53,309 nt of DNA from positions 357,442-410,750 of the forward strand of contig PBFD01000002.1 in assembly GCA_002718595.1 (NCBI GenBank), read 5' to 3'. Positions 35,301 through 42,302 of the stretch are shown piece after piece (positions within the stretch are counted from its first letter, which is position 1; each line of letters starts with the position of its first letter). Below the pieces are notes generated by a model, which saw only the letters and a program-made list of their open reading frames with translations, had not been told where the DNA came from and did not search any database. Origin of the DNA: Gemmatimonadota bacterium. Lineage in GTDB: Bacteria; Gemmatimonadota; Gemmatimonadetes; Longimicrobiales; Gaopeijiaceae. Made by a program: the position numbers and the translations under genes.

Positions 35301-35722
35301 TGAGTTATTAAAGAAGAGAGGAGAACGTGAGGGTAGATAGAGGTTTTTTTAAGGTGTGCTTGACTTATAATTTTGCAGAGATTGGCATAGCCTATGGCGT
35401 TCTTAGCCAAAATAGTTAAGTGACATCCTTCGGACAGAATATCACCTTCTCCATTGGGTGTGGTTAAAAGACGTAGTTTTTCAGGTATTTCAGGTATATC
35501 AAGAGCGATGGTGATTTCGGATCCAATTATCGCTTGGATTCCATTTTTACACGCTTCGTGTGCAAATTCCATGGACCCATACAGACCGTTGTGATCAGTT
35601 AGGGCTAGACTAGGATATCCCATTTTTGAAGCTTCAAGCACCAGTTCTTGGGGTTGTGAACTTCCATCTAAGAATGAAAATCCTGAATGGCAATGCAATT
35701 CGACATAAGGGTAGTTAGACAT
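32375..35722 (-). CDS. dnaE2: Error-prone DNA polymerase III alpha subunit (DnaE2)
   Basis: The polymerase of the ImuB-DnaE2 mutasome used in damage-induced mutagenesis. The 1115-residue protein starts with a PHP domain (VELHCHSGFSFLDG, LALTDHNGLYG). The polymerase Asp residues are in PDIDLDFP and FIKIDFL. A C-terminal OB domain is seen near GIVVARQRPSSAKGYVFI. It lacks the long C-terminal extension of DnaE1. I start it at ATG 35722, the usual family N-terminus; an upstream TTG at 35782 lies in the promoter -35. No Shine-Dalgarno is visible. A direct-repeat element ends 5 bp before the ATG. Confidence 0.96.
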   Translation of the reverse strand: MSNYPYVELHCHSGFSFLDGSSQPQELVLEASKMGYPSLALTDHNGLYGSMEFAHEACKNGIQAIIGSEITIALDIPEIPEKLRLLTTPNGEGDILSEGCHLTILAKNAIGYANLCKIISQAHLKKTSIYPHVLLSSLITQTEGLIILTGCHKGPLSIALEDSFNTAEIVLRKLKNSLDQNQLFIEIQDNKTKGQKSRNKNLGFLADRFDIPLVATGNVHYHHPSRSRIQDILVSIRNRTTLDGSHRWRRPNSQFYLASPREMSYRFRNYPDALKQTLTIAEKCSDFDLTRNLGYTFPNFRGNSQNKALELLRLKCLSQLEKYYEKSSLINEARERLYQELSLVDTHNLAGFFLVYSEIIELAEKVSSKLRTGVPRDQSGLPPGRGRGSSVSSIICYLIGLSHIDPVESNLFLGRFLNEDMETIPDIDLDFPRAVREELIIQIYKKYGHENAALVCTFSTYRTRSAIREVGKALGIPGEILTKISKSVEHHSTKCLSKTLQPILELSAKNTSPLWKVLHQLIEDIIGLPRHISQHVGGMIVSSRPLTEIVPLEPSVQGDRILCQWDKDSCNDAGFIKIDFLSLGMLSLVDEAIDLISDRHSYVPNLSRIDFQDQKIYDHVSSGETIGTFQLESRAQIQMGRRIQPRNLNELAIQIAIVRPGPIVGGAINTYVKRRELLRNNPDYSIPYAHPILEQILGETLGVIVFQDQVLQICRYLAGFSDGEADSLRRFMSRKRSKESIESYWMIFQNGCKSKKIDKSVAQKIFQQIIAFSGFGFPKSHAVAFSLLAYQSVWLRHYYSTEYYVALFNNQPMGFYSLDALSRDAQRQGVEILLPNINLSQTKCIPENSDLRIGLSLVKDWGIETTIRLVAERQKHGPFKSLSEFLQRMPKSLKRKAIENLILVGGFKDFGLTRRELLWQLGLWLGPKEKLGYRSIKNKQIQTELQLVEPDSTITFSELTATEQMAMEYRILHFSSGVHPLSLLRKELDSETTFSKDLCELSNHQHIKVSGIVVARQRPSSAKGYVFISLEDEHGFINVVVNPRLYQKLRHVLIVEPFLVVYGRLQKSGSVSNVIASEIDKLDVHRTKGSTKKIDESYRYLKDLRKSPPRSKDFS

Positions 35723-35727
35723 ATATA

Positions 35728-35743
35728 TTCGGTTTTTATTCGG
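35728..35743 (-). promoter_or_regulatory. Candidate LexA operator (SOS box) of dnaE2
   Basis: Read on the minus strand the site is CCGAATAAAAACCGAA, the reverse complement of the imuB copy and one base different from the lexA copy. It begins 10 bp downstream of the predicted -10 and so falls over the start of the transcript. Its location supports repression by LexA; binding itself is inferred. Confidence 0.75.
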
Positions 35744-35753
35744 GTGTAGAGAA

Positions 35754-35782
35754 AGTATAATTTGGCTGGTTGTTTTGAGCAA
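35754..35782 (-). promoter_or_regulatory. Predicted dnaE2 promoter
   Basis: Minus-strand -35 TTGCTC (35782-35777), 17-bp spacer and -10 TATACT (35759-35754, 5 of 6 to consensus). It overlaps the upstream TTG that would otherwise be the dnaE2 start. The divergent nitrilase gene begins 65 bp away. Confidence 0.62.
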
Positions 35783-35846
35783 TAAAAATCAATAAAATCT
35801 TTTTGAATTGGTCGGAGAATTAGATTGTGTTAAGGAAAGGAGATTT

Positions 35847-36686
35847 ATGGACGATCGTATTTTTGTGGCTCTGTTGACAGATGTATTTCCAGCTGATTCA
35901 GATCACTTGCGGCTCAGGGAGTCTTTACTGAAAGCGAAAAATTCTGGCGCGACTTTAGCTGTTTTACCAGAACTTCCTCTTAATCCGTGGTCTCCAGCCA
36001 CACGTGACTCTGTTGAAGAAGATGCAGAATCTGCAGGAGGTCCACGTCATCAGACGCTTTCAAGGATGGCTTCAGAGGTGGGTATAGCTTTGTTAGGAGG
36101 AGCGATCGTCACTGATTCAAAATCAGAGAAAAGGTACAACACAGCACTTTTTTATGATTGTAGTGGGAAACTGATAAGTCAGTACCGCAAGATTCACCTT
36201 CCCGAAGAAGAAGGTTACTGGGAAACCTCACATTATGTACCTGGAACCGATCCGCCAAAAGTTGTTTCCATGTCTGAAGTTACTGTAGGCGTTCAGATTT
36301 GTTCTGATATCAATCGTCCCCAGGGATCTCAGATTCTTCGTGCGCAGGGTGCGGAATTACTATTAGTCCCACGTGCGACACCTAGTGAAACGTATAAGCG
36401 TTGGAGACTGATTCTTAGGGCTAATGCTATTATGTCCGAAACCTATCTCCTATCTGTAAATCGACCCTTTTCTGAATTTGGAGTAGATATTGGCGGACCA
36501 TCTTTGGCGATTGCACCTGACGGGGAAGTCCTTTTCGAAGGGACTGATCCATTGGTAGTCGTAGAAATAGATGGGAAGAAGTTGGAGAATATTGGGGCTC
36601 AGTATCCAGGTTATCTTCCTCGGATGGTCGATTTGTACGCTAAGGGCTGGTCTAAATTGATTGGCAATGAGTGTGAGAAGAGATGA
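35847..36686 (+). CDS. Carbon-nitrogen hydrolase (nitrilase superfamily)
   Basis: A 279-residue enzyme of the nitrilase superfamily. The catalytic triad is visible: Glu in AVLPELPLNPW, Lys in QYRKIHLPE and Cys in GVQICSDINRP. It may hydrolyse an amide, carbamoyl or nitrile substrate; which is not known. ATG 35847 has an excellent AAGGAGAT upstream; a TTG at 35808 is rejected. It is inverted between dnaE2 and the imuB-DUF6504 pair, and its promoter must share the dnaE2 divergent region with the candidate LexA site. Confidence 0.9.
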   Translation: MDDRIFVALLTDVFPADSDHLRLRESLLKAKNSGATLAVLPELPLNPWSPATRDSVEEDAESAGGPRHQTLSRMASEVGIALLGGAIVTDSKSEKRYNTALFYDCSGKLISQYRKIHLPEEEGYWETSHYVPGTDPPKVVSMSEVTVGVQICSDINRPQGSQILRAQGAELLLVPRATPSETYKRWRLILRANAIMSETYLLSVNRPFSEFGVDIGGPSLAIAPDGEVLFEGTDPLVVVEIDGKKLENIGAQYPGYLPRMVDLYAKGWSKLIGNECEKR

Positions 36687-36718
36687 GATCATATTTTGGA
36701 TCAATAGGCTTGAAAGAT

Positions 36719-37018
36719 TCACTGGCTGTACCATTTGTGAGATAGCAGATTTTGGAATACGGTGACTATCATTCCATTTTCTAAAACCAAGGTGAAGTAA
36801 TCTCTAGATATCTCTTCTCGCCACCACTCGTCGTCGATTCTCCATCGTTCTCGGATAATAGAAATTCTTAAGTGTTTCCCATTTTTAGAGTGGTAATATG
36901 TTGGCATTCCATCCTGGCCTAGATCAATTCGAGTGGGTAAGGGAGGATTAAGGATACGTAGCCTTGTAATGCGATCATCATGTCTATTTTCATTTGAAAG
37001 GGGGAGTTCAGTCGTCAT
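36719..37018 (-). CDS. DUF6504-family protein of the ImuB/DnaE2 cassette
   Basis: A 99-residue protein matching the small DUF6504 family that often follows imuB. It shows RILNPPLPTRIDLGQDGMP, RERWRIDDEWW and EISRDYFTLVLENG, the pattern (WW...RDY) of that family. It lies 46 bp downstream of imuB on the same strand and so should be SOS-induced with it. Its function is unknown; a role as an accessory to the mutasome is plausible. It is convergent with the nitrilase gene. Confidence 0.85.
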   Translation of the reverse strand: MTTELPLSNENRHDDRITRLRILNPPLPTRIDLGQDGMPTYYHSKNGKHLRISIIRERWRIDDEWWREEISRDYFTLVLENGMIVTVFQNLLSHKWYSQ

Positions 37019-37064
37019 TATATTCTTCTATTTCAAAGATTTCTACAGGGCAGTACGTGCAGAT

Positions 37065-38333
37065 CTAAATTTCGATATTTAAGAGGGCGTGTCGTCGTTC
37101 TGGAATACGTGACAAGGGGTCAATTTCGACAATCCGATAAAGAGGAGAGAAGCCCATCCTCAATTTCATTTCCGTTATAGCTTCGCGTAATGAAGATGGA
37201 ATTGTTCCTTTTGCTATTTTTTTATTATTGGGCACTTCCCAACGATTTTTCTCGTGATTGAAAAAATCTTCTTGTAATTCAAAAGTATAAAACTGGAAAA
37301 ACTCCAATGTTAATTTTTCTATAGGGGAAGTAGGAGGAGAGATGAGGATATTAGTTCTAAGAGTGCGGTAGATATCTTCGTGAGATATTGAAGGGTTGCG
37401 CAGTATATGATTCAACGACCAAGATCCTTTTGTCCATAAGCCTTTGATGCGAATACCTTGGACACTCTGATTTTGATGTTTAAGATCTGCTAAGGCAGTT
37501 TCTAGTAGTTTCTTCAGAGATTTACAGACAATTTCGACATTGCCGATTGGTGTGTGGAAGTCCATTGAATGCCGTATAGATTTAAGTGATTGATTGGGCT
37601 GGACGAGATCTATTTTTTCTCCTGTAGCCCACGTCCGTGCTATTTCACCTTTTTCTCCGAATTGTCTAACTAATGTTGGAGTGGGCAAGAGAATTAGTTC
37701 GCCAAGAGTTCGAATGCCGAATTGTTGGAGGCGTCTGATTATATCTTTGTCTGTTGGTAGGAGAGAGATAGGAGAAGGTTTTAAGAATGAAATTAATTTT
37801 TGGTCTTCAACGATAACCGGTTTGTTAGGCTTAGCTGTTGTTGCTGCTATCCAAGATGCAAATTTCCCTTTGGCCCACCCAATTCGTATATAACTGACTA
37901 ATGAATCGGGAAATTGATCGAACTGTCTATGTACATTTTCTCTTATTTGGTCAGGTCGAAATTTATGAAGATGTTGTAATCCATCTACATTAACAAAGAA
38001 TCGCCCGTCTCCAGCAGATTCTATCTCTGGGCTGAGGCGAGAGAGAGTTCCCGATATATTTATTTCCATGCTATTGTAGTAATCGAGGTCTGGTTCTAGC
38101 ACTGTTAAGTTTTGGCAGAAGGAAAAAGCTTGGGAGACAGGTTGGTTTAGGTATATTCCCATTTCTAGAGCTTCTTTCGAACACTGCCATACGGTTTGTC
38201 TGTTGATCTTTTTAGGATTCAAAAGGACGACAGGAGTGTTTTGTAGGTTTGGATTGCGTAAGATTTCCAATCGAATTTGGAGCATTGGAATCCAGATACA
38301 CAATGTTTGCCCCTTTTCAGGTTGCTTAGTCAT
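37065..38333 (-). CDS. imuB: ImuB, Y-family polymerase homologue of the mutasome
   Basis: Scaffold of the damage-induced mutasome that links DnaE2 to the sliding clamp. The 422-residue protein has Y-family palm, thumb and little-finger parts. The metal-binding acidic residues are missing: CIWIPMLQIRLE replaces the first Asp motif, and RFFVNVDGLQ replaces the Asp-Glu pair, so it should be inactive as a polymerase. QEDFF at about 354-358 resembles a clamp-binding motif. The C-terminus has the RIPERRHAL box. I start at ATG 38333; an ATG at 38391-38393 would put the promoter-linked repeat inside the coding region. No imuA is seen. Confidence 0.93.
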   Translation of the reverse strand: MTKQPEKGQTLCIWIPMLQIRLEILRNPNLQNTPVVLLNPKKINRQTVWQCSKEALEMGIYLNQPVSQAFSFCQNLTVLEPDLDYYNSMEINISGTLSRLSPEIESAGDGRFFVNVDGLQHLHKFRPDQIRENVHRQFDQFPDSLVSYIRIGWAKGKFASWIAATTAKPNKPVIVEDQKLISFLKPSPISLLPTDKDIIRRLQQFGIRTLGELILLPTPTLVRQFGEKGEIARTWATGEKIDLVQPNQSLKSIRHSMDFHTPIGNVEIVCKSLKKLLETALADLKHQNQSVQGIRIKGLWTKGSWSLNHILRNPSISHEDIYRTLRTNILISPPTSPIEKLTLEFFQFYTFELQEDFFNHEKNRWEVPNNKKIAKGTIPSSLREAITEMKLRMGFSPLYRIVEIDPLSRIPERRHALLNIEI

Positions 38334-38358
38334 AAGATATTTATAGCGTGTATATATA

Positions 38359-38374
38359 CCGAATAAAAACCGAA
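38359..38374 (-). promoter_or_regulatory. Candidate LexA operator (SOS box) of imuB
   Basis: Reads TTCGGTTTTTATTCGG on the minus strand. Two TTCGG half-sites repeat with an 11-bp period. It starts 7 bp downstream of the predicted -10 and ends 25 bp upstream of the ATG at 38333, nearly the same distance as for lexA (26 bp). Confidence 0.75.
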
Positions 38375-38381
38375 GACATAG

Positions 38382-38410
38382 AGTATCCTTCATTTTTTAT
38401 TATCAGGCAA
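38382..38410 (-). promoter_or_regulatory. Predicted imuB promoter
   Basis: Minus-strand -35 TTGCCT (38410-38405), 17-bp spacer, -10 GATACT (38387-38382). The hexamers match sigma70 consensus at 4 of 6 positions each. The shared architecture with the lexA and dnaE2 promoters is the main support. Confidence 0.55.
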
Positions 38411-38568
38411 GTGGTGAATAAATAAAGATCTATCTGGTCATTGGAATATCGTGAATCCCCGACTATCTTTTGGCGTTATTTAGGTCGATTTGTTAAGTCA
38501 GTTCGGCTGTAGAAACACATGGACAACATCATTTATTATGATTGCAACATAGGGGAAATGGTACTTAA

Positions 38569-40821
38569 ATGAGTTCATCACCTTCGATTATTTATACTTG
38601 GGCGGATGAGGCTCCCGCTCTGGCGACGTATGCTTTTTTGCCAATTATCCGTGCATTTGCTAGTGCAGCTGGAATTCAGATAGAAACAAGAGATATTTCT
38701 TTGGCTGCAAGGATCTTAGCTGTCTTTCCAGATTTTCTTGACGAAGATCAGAAGGTCACTAACGATCTTAGCGAATTGGGGGATTTGGTCGAAGCTCCTC
38801 AAGCGAACATCATCAAGCTACCTAATATCAGCGCTTCTATTCCTCAAATGAAAGCTTGTATTTTAGAGCTTCAGGCCAAGGGCTATCGTCTGCCCAACTA
38901 TCCAGAAGATCCAACTAATCAGTATGAACATGAGATTAAGGGGCGCTATGATTCAGTGAAGGGGAGTGCTGTAAATCCAGTGCTTCGACAGGGAAATTCT
39001 GATCGACGAGCTCCTGATTCAGTGAAGGGATTTGCGAAGAAGAATCCTCCTGCTATGAAAAATTGGCCGAGCAAATCCGATACACATGTGGAGACAATGG
39101 ATCTTGGTGATTTCCGTCACAATGAAGTTTCTATAACTGTAGCCACTCCAACTACTGCGACTGTCGAACATTTCGATTGTAATGGTAATAAGAAAATCTT
39201 AATAGAATCTCTTCCTTTGGAGGCCGAGGAAGTGTTGGATTCTACTTTTATGAGTAAAGATAAGCTTGTCGATTTTCTTAACAAAGCAGTTTCTGATGCA
39301 AGGGATAGAAAAGTTCTATTTTCTTTACATATGAAGGCGACCATGATGAAGGTTTCCGATCCTATCATATTCGGGCACTGTGTGCAGGTGTTTTTTGCAA
39401 AAATTTTTGAAAAATATGCTTCTAAGTTTACTGATTTAGGGGTGAATCCAAACAATGGATTAGGTGATCTCTTGGGTAAGATCAGGGATCTTCCGGAGGA
39501 CGAAAGAACACAGATTCAGGATGATATAGATATTTGTTATCAGGACGGACCAGATATTGCTATGGTTGATTCTAATAAAGGCATAACAAATTTACATGTT
39601 CCGAGTGATGTCATCATTGATGCCTCAATGCCACCCATGATCAGAGATTCTGGAAGACTATGGAATGCGGAAGGAGAGCTTCAAGACTGTAAAGCCGTTA
39701 TCCCTGATTCTAGCTATGCAGGCATATATGACGCTGTTGTTAAGGATTGTCAGAAACATGGCCAGTATAATCCCGAAACCATGGGTAGTGTTCCAAACGT
39801 CGGTTTGATGGCCCAGAAGGCACAGGAGTACGGATCACACGATAAGACTTTTGAGATTGAACAAGCAGGTACGGTTAGAATTTTGGATGAAAATGGCAAT
39901 GTTTTACTCGAAAACAAAGTGGAGCAGGGAGATATATGGCGGGCCTGTCAAACGAAAGACGTACCAGTCAAAAATTGGGTGAAATTAGCGGTTCAGAGAG
40001 CTCGTGCTACAGGGGATCCAGCGGTTTTTTGGTTAGATTCTTCCAGGGCGCATGACGCTCAGCTAATAAAGAAAGTACACAGGTATTTAGAGGAGTATGA
40101 GACAGATGGGCTTCAATTAGAAATTCTTTCTCCTGTCGATGCTATGGTTTTTTCCTTGGAGAGGATAAGAAAAGGTCAAGACACTATATCAGTTACGGGA
40201 AATGTTCTGAGAGACTACTTGACTGACCTGTTCCCGATTCTTGAGATAGGTACAAGTGCTAGAATGCTATCCATTGTACCTCTTCTTAATGGAGGGGGTC
40301 TTTTTGAGACTGGAGCTGGAGGGTCAGCACCGAAGCATGTCCAGCAGTTTGCGAAAGAAGGTCATCTGAGATGGGATTCTTTGGGCGAGTACATGGCTTT
40401 GGCTTCCTCACTGCAACACCTGGGGGATCAATTCGACAATTTAGCAGCTAATATTCTGGGGGAAGCTCTAGATAAAGCTATAGGAAACTATTTGGACAAC
40501 AGTTGTTCTCCTTCCAGAAATGTTAATGAACTGGATAATAGGGGCAGTGTCTTTTTTCTTACATTGTATTGGGCTGAAGCAATGGCTGAGCAAGAGCAAG
40601 ATCTTGTTTTAAGTGATTATTTTAGACCCATAGCTAAGGCACTTAGTCAAAATAAAGAAGGTATCTTAAGCGAGCTGAATGCAGTGCAGGGCAGGCCTCA
40701 GGATATTGGCGGATATTACAAGCCTGAAGTTGAGAAGGCTTCACTGGCTATGCGGCCCAGTTCGTTATTCAATAAAATTATTGAAAACATTTCCCAACAT
40801 GGATCTTCTATATGGACATAG
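38569..40821 (+). CDS. icd: Monomeric NADP-dependent isocitrate dehydrogenase
   Basis: Oxidises isocitrate to 2-oxoglutarate with NADP+. At 750 residues it is the monomeric type, twice the usual length and unrelated in layout to the dimeric Icd. It begins with the family segment [16 protein letters not shown], and [18 protein letters not shown] is the substrate/NADP region near residues 576-593. It is divergent from imuB across a 175-bp region. The 3' end overlaps pepA by 10 bp. Its presence with acnA and gltA completes the oxaloacetate-to-2-oxoglutarate branch. Confidence 0.97.
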   Translation: MSSSPSIIYTWADEAPALATYAFLPIIRAFASAAGIQIETRDISLAARILAVFPDFLDEDQKVTNDLSELGDLVEAPQANIIKLPNISASIPQMKACILELQAKGYRLPNYPEDPTNQYEHEIKGRYDSVKGSAVNPVLRQGNSDRRAPDSVKGFAKKNPPAMKNWPSKSDTHVETMDLGDFRHNEVSITVATPTTATVEHFDCNGNKKILIESLPLEAEEVLDSTFMSKDKLVDFLNKAVSDARDRKVLFSLHMKATMMKVSDPIIFGHCVQVFFAKIFEKYASKFTDLGVNPNNGLGDLLGKIRDLPEDERTQIQDDIDICYQDGPDIAMVDSNKGITNLHVPSDVIIDASMPPMIRDSGRLWNAEGELQDCKAVIPDSSYAGIYDAVVKDCQKHGQYNPETMGSVPNVGLMAQKAQEYGSHDKTFEIEQAGTVRILDENGNVLLENKVEQGDIWRACQTKDVPVKNWVKLAVQRARATGDPAVFWLDSSRAHDAQLIKKVHRYLEEYETDGLQLEILSPVDAMVFSLERIRKGQDTISVTGNVLRDYLTDLFPILEIGTSARMLSIVPLLNGGGLFETGAGGSAPKHVQQFAKEGHLRWDSLGEYMALASSLQHLGDQFDNLAANILGEALDKAIGNYLDNSCSPSRNVNELDNRGSVFFLTLYWAEAMAEQEQDLVLSDYFRPIAKALSQNKEGILSELNAVQGRPQDIGGYYKPEVEKASLAMRPSSLFNKIIENISQHGSSIWT

Positions 40822-42302
40822 TTCGGGTTCATTATAACCAGGTTGTGGAGCACTCTACGCCATTATTGATTTTGCCAGTCTATGAAGAAAATGACTCTAC
40901 CTTTTCCAACATTATCAATGAATGTGTTCCTAAAGTTAAGAAGATATTTTTTGAGGAGGATCTCACATCCAAACAAGGCAAGTCAGTCCTTGTCTATCCC
41001 AGAGATGGTGTGGGACCTCAGCGCATTCTTTGCATAGGAATGGGTGAAAATAACTTAGAGGATCCAGAAGTGTTCAGACGTTTTGGAGGCTATGCTGTGA
41101 AGGAAGCCAAATCCTTAGGCGTTTCCGAATTGGCGATCTTCCCTGGACCTTTCAAGGCAGAAATTGCCGAAAAAAGTTACCAGGCAATGGTGGAAGGAAT
41201 GGTGCTATCAGCGTGGCATTTCAGTGAGATGAAAACGAAAGTCAAAGAGGTGCAAGAAAAACCTCTAGAGAGAGTAGAAGTGTTGGTCAGCGAAGCGCAT
41301 AATATACAAGCGGAAAAGGGAGTTAGGACAGGGAAAATAATTGGTGAAGCGACTAATTTTGCGCGGACTCTCCAATCGCGACCAGGCAATGTAGCTACTC
41401 CCACTCACCTTGGCGAAGAAGCCTCTCGAATGGCCAATGAATATGGACTGAAAGTCACGGTGATGGGTCCGGCTGAAATCAGAAAAAATGATATGCAAGC
41501 GCTCTTGGCAGTTTCGCAAGGTTCTAATGAGGAACCTCGATTTGTGATTTTAGAGCATGAGGGAGGGAATCAAGGCGAGCCTCCGTTGGTATTGGTGGGC
41601 AAAGGTTTAACCTTTGATGCGGGTGGCATATCCATCAAACCTTCTCTTGGAATGGAGGATATGATTTTCGACATGTCCGGTGGAGCTGCCGTAATCGCTG
41701 CTCTTCAAGGAGTGGCTGCTTTGGGTATACCAAAGAATGTCATAGGACTGATACCATGTTCAGAAAATCTAATAAATGGTAAAGCGATGAAACCAGGGGA
41801 TATAATTGGTTCCAGAGAGGGAAAAACTATTGAAGTGATTAACACAGATGCTGAAGGCAGATTGATTCTTGCCGATGCTCTTTCTTATGCTCAGAGTTTA
41901 AATCCTGCTGCAATTGTGGATTGTGCCACACTAACTGGAGCAGTGGTAGTGGCTCTGGGTCATCATGCCGCTGCAGTGTTGGGAAACGACTCGGACCTTG
42001 TTCAAGAGCTAAAAACAGCAGGGGAACTATCGGGAGAACGATGTTGGCCACTACCTCTTTGGGATGAGTACCGTCAGCAACTAGAAAGTGACGTAGCAGA
42101 TTTATCCAATATAGGTGGCAGATCGGCGGGTACTATTACTGCTGCTTGTTTTTTAAAAGAGTTTGTAGGGGACTTTAAATGGGCACACCTGGATATTGCA
42201 GGAACGGCTTATGGGGAAGGCAAGCTTTCCTATCAGAAGAAAGGTGCGTTAGGGTTTCCTACCAGACTATTGATAGAGTGGGTTCGGAGTCGAGAGGAGT
42301 GA
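40812..42302 (+). CDS. pepA: Leucyl aminopeptidase (M17 family)
   Basis: Removes N-terminal residues from peptides in the cytosol. The 496-residue protein has the M17 C-terminal catalytic domain: [15 protein letters not shown] carries metal-ligand Lys and Asp, and [14 protein letters not shown] is the family signature. [16 protein letters not shown] lies near the end. The gene starts within the last codons of the isocitrate dehydrogenase gene, so the two are coupled. Its TGA overlaps the GTG of the next gene by 4 bp. Confidence 0.97.
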   Translation: MDIVRVHYNQVVEHSTPLLILPVYEENDSTFSNIINECVPKVKKIFFEEDLTSKQGKSVLVYPRDGVGPQRILCIGMGENNLEDPEVFRRFGGYAVKEAKSLGVSELAIFPGPFKAEIAEKSYQAMVEGMVLSAWHFSEMKTKVKEVQEKPLERVEVLVSEAHNIQAEKGVRTGKIIGEATNFARTLQSRPGNVATPTHLGEEASRMANEYGLKVTVMGPAEIRKNDMQALLAVSQGSNEEPRFVILEHEGGNQGEPPLVLVGKGLTFDAGGISIKPSLGMEDMIFDMSGGAAVIAALQGVAALGIPKNVIGLIPCSENLINGKAMKPGDIIGSREGKTIEVINTDAEGRLILADALSYAQSLNPAAIVDCATLTGAVVVALGHHAAAVLGNDSDLVQELKTAGELSGERCWPLPLWDEYRQQLESDVADLSNIGGRSAGTITAACFLKEFVGDFKWAHLDIAGTAYGEGKLSYQKKGALGFPTRLLIEWVRSREE

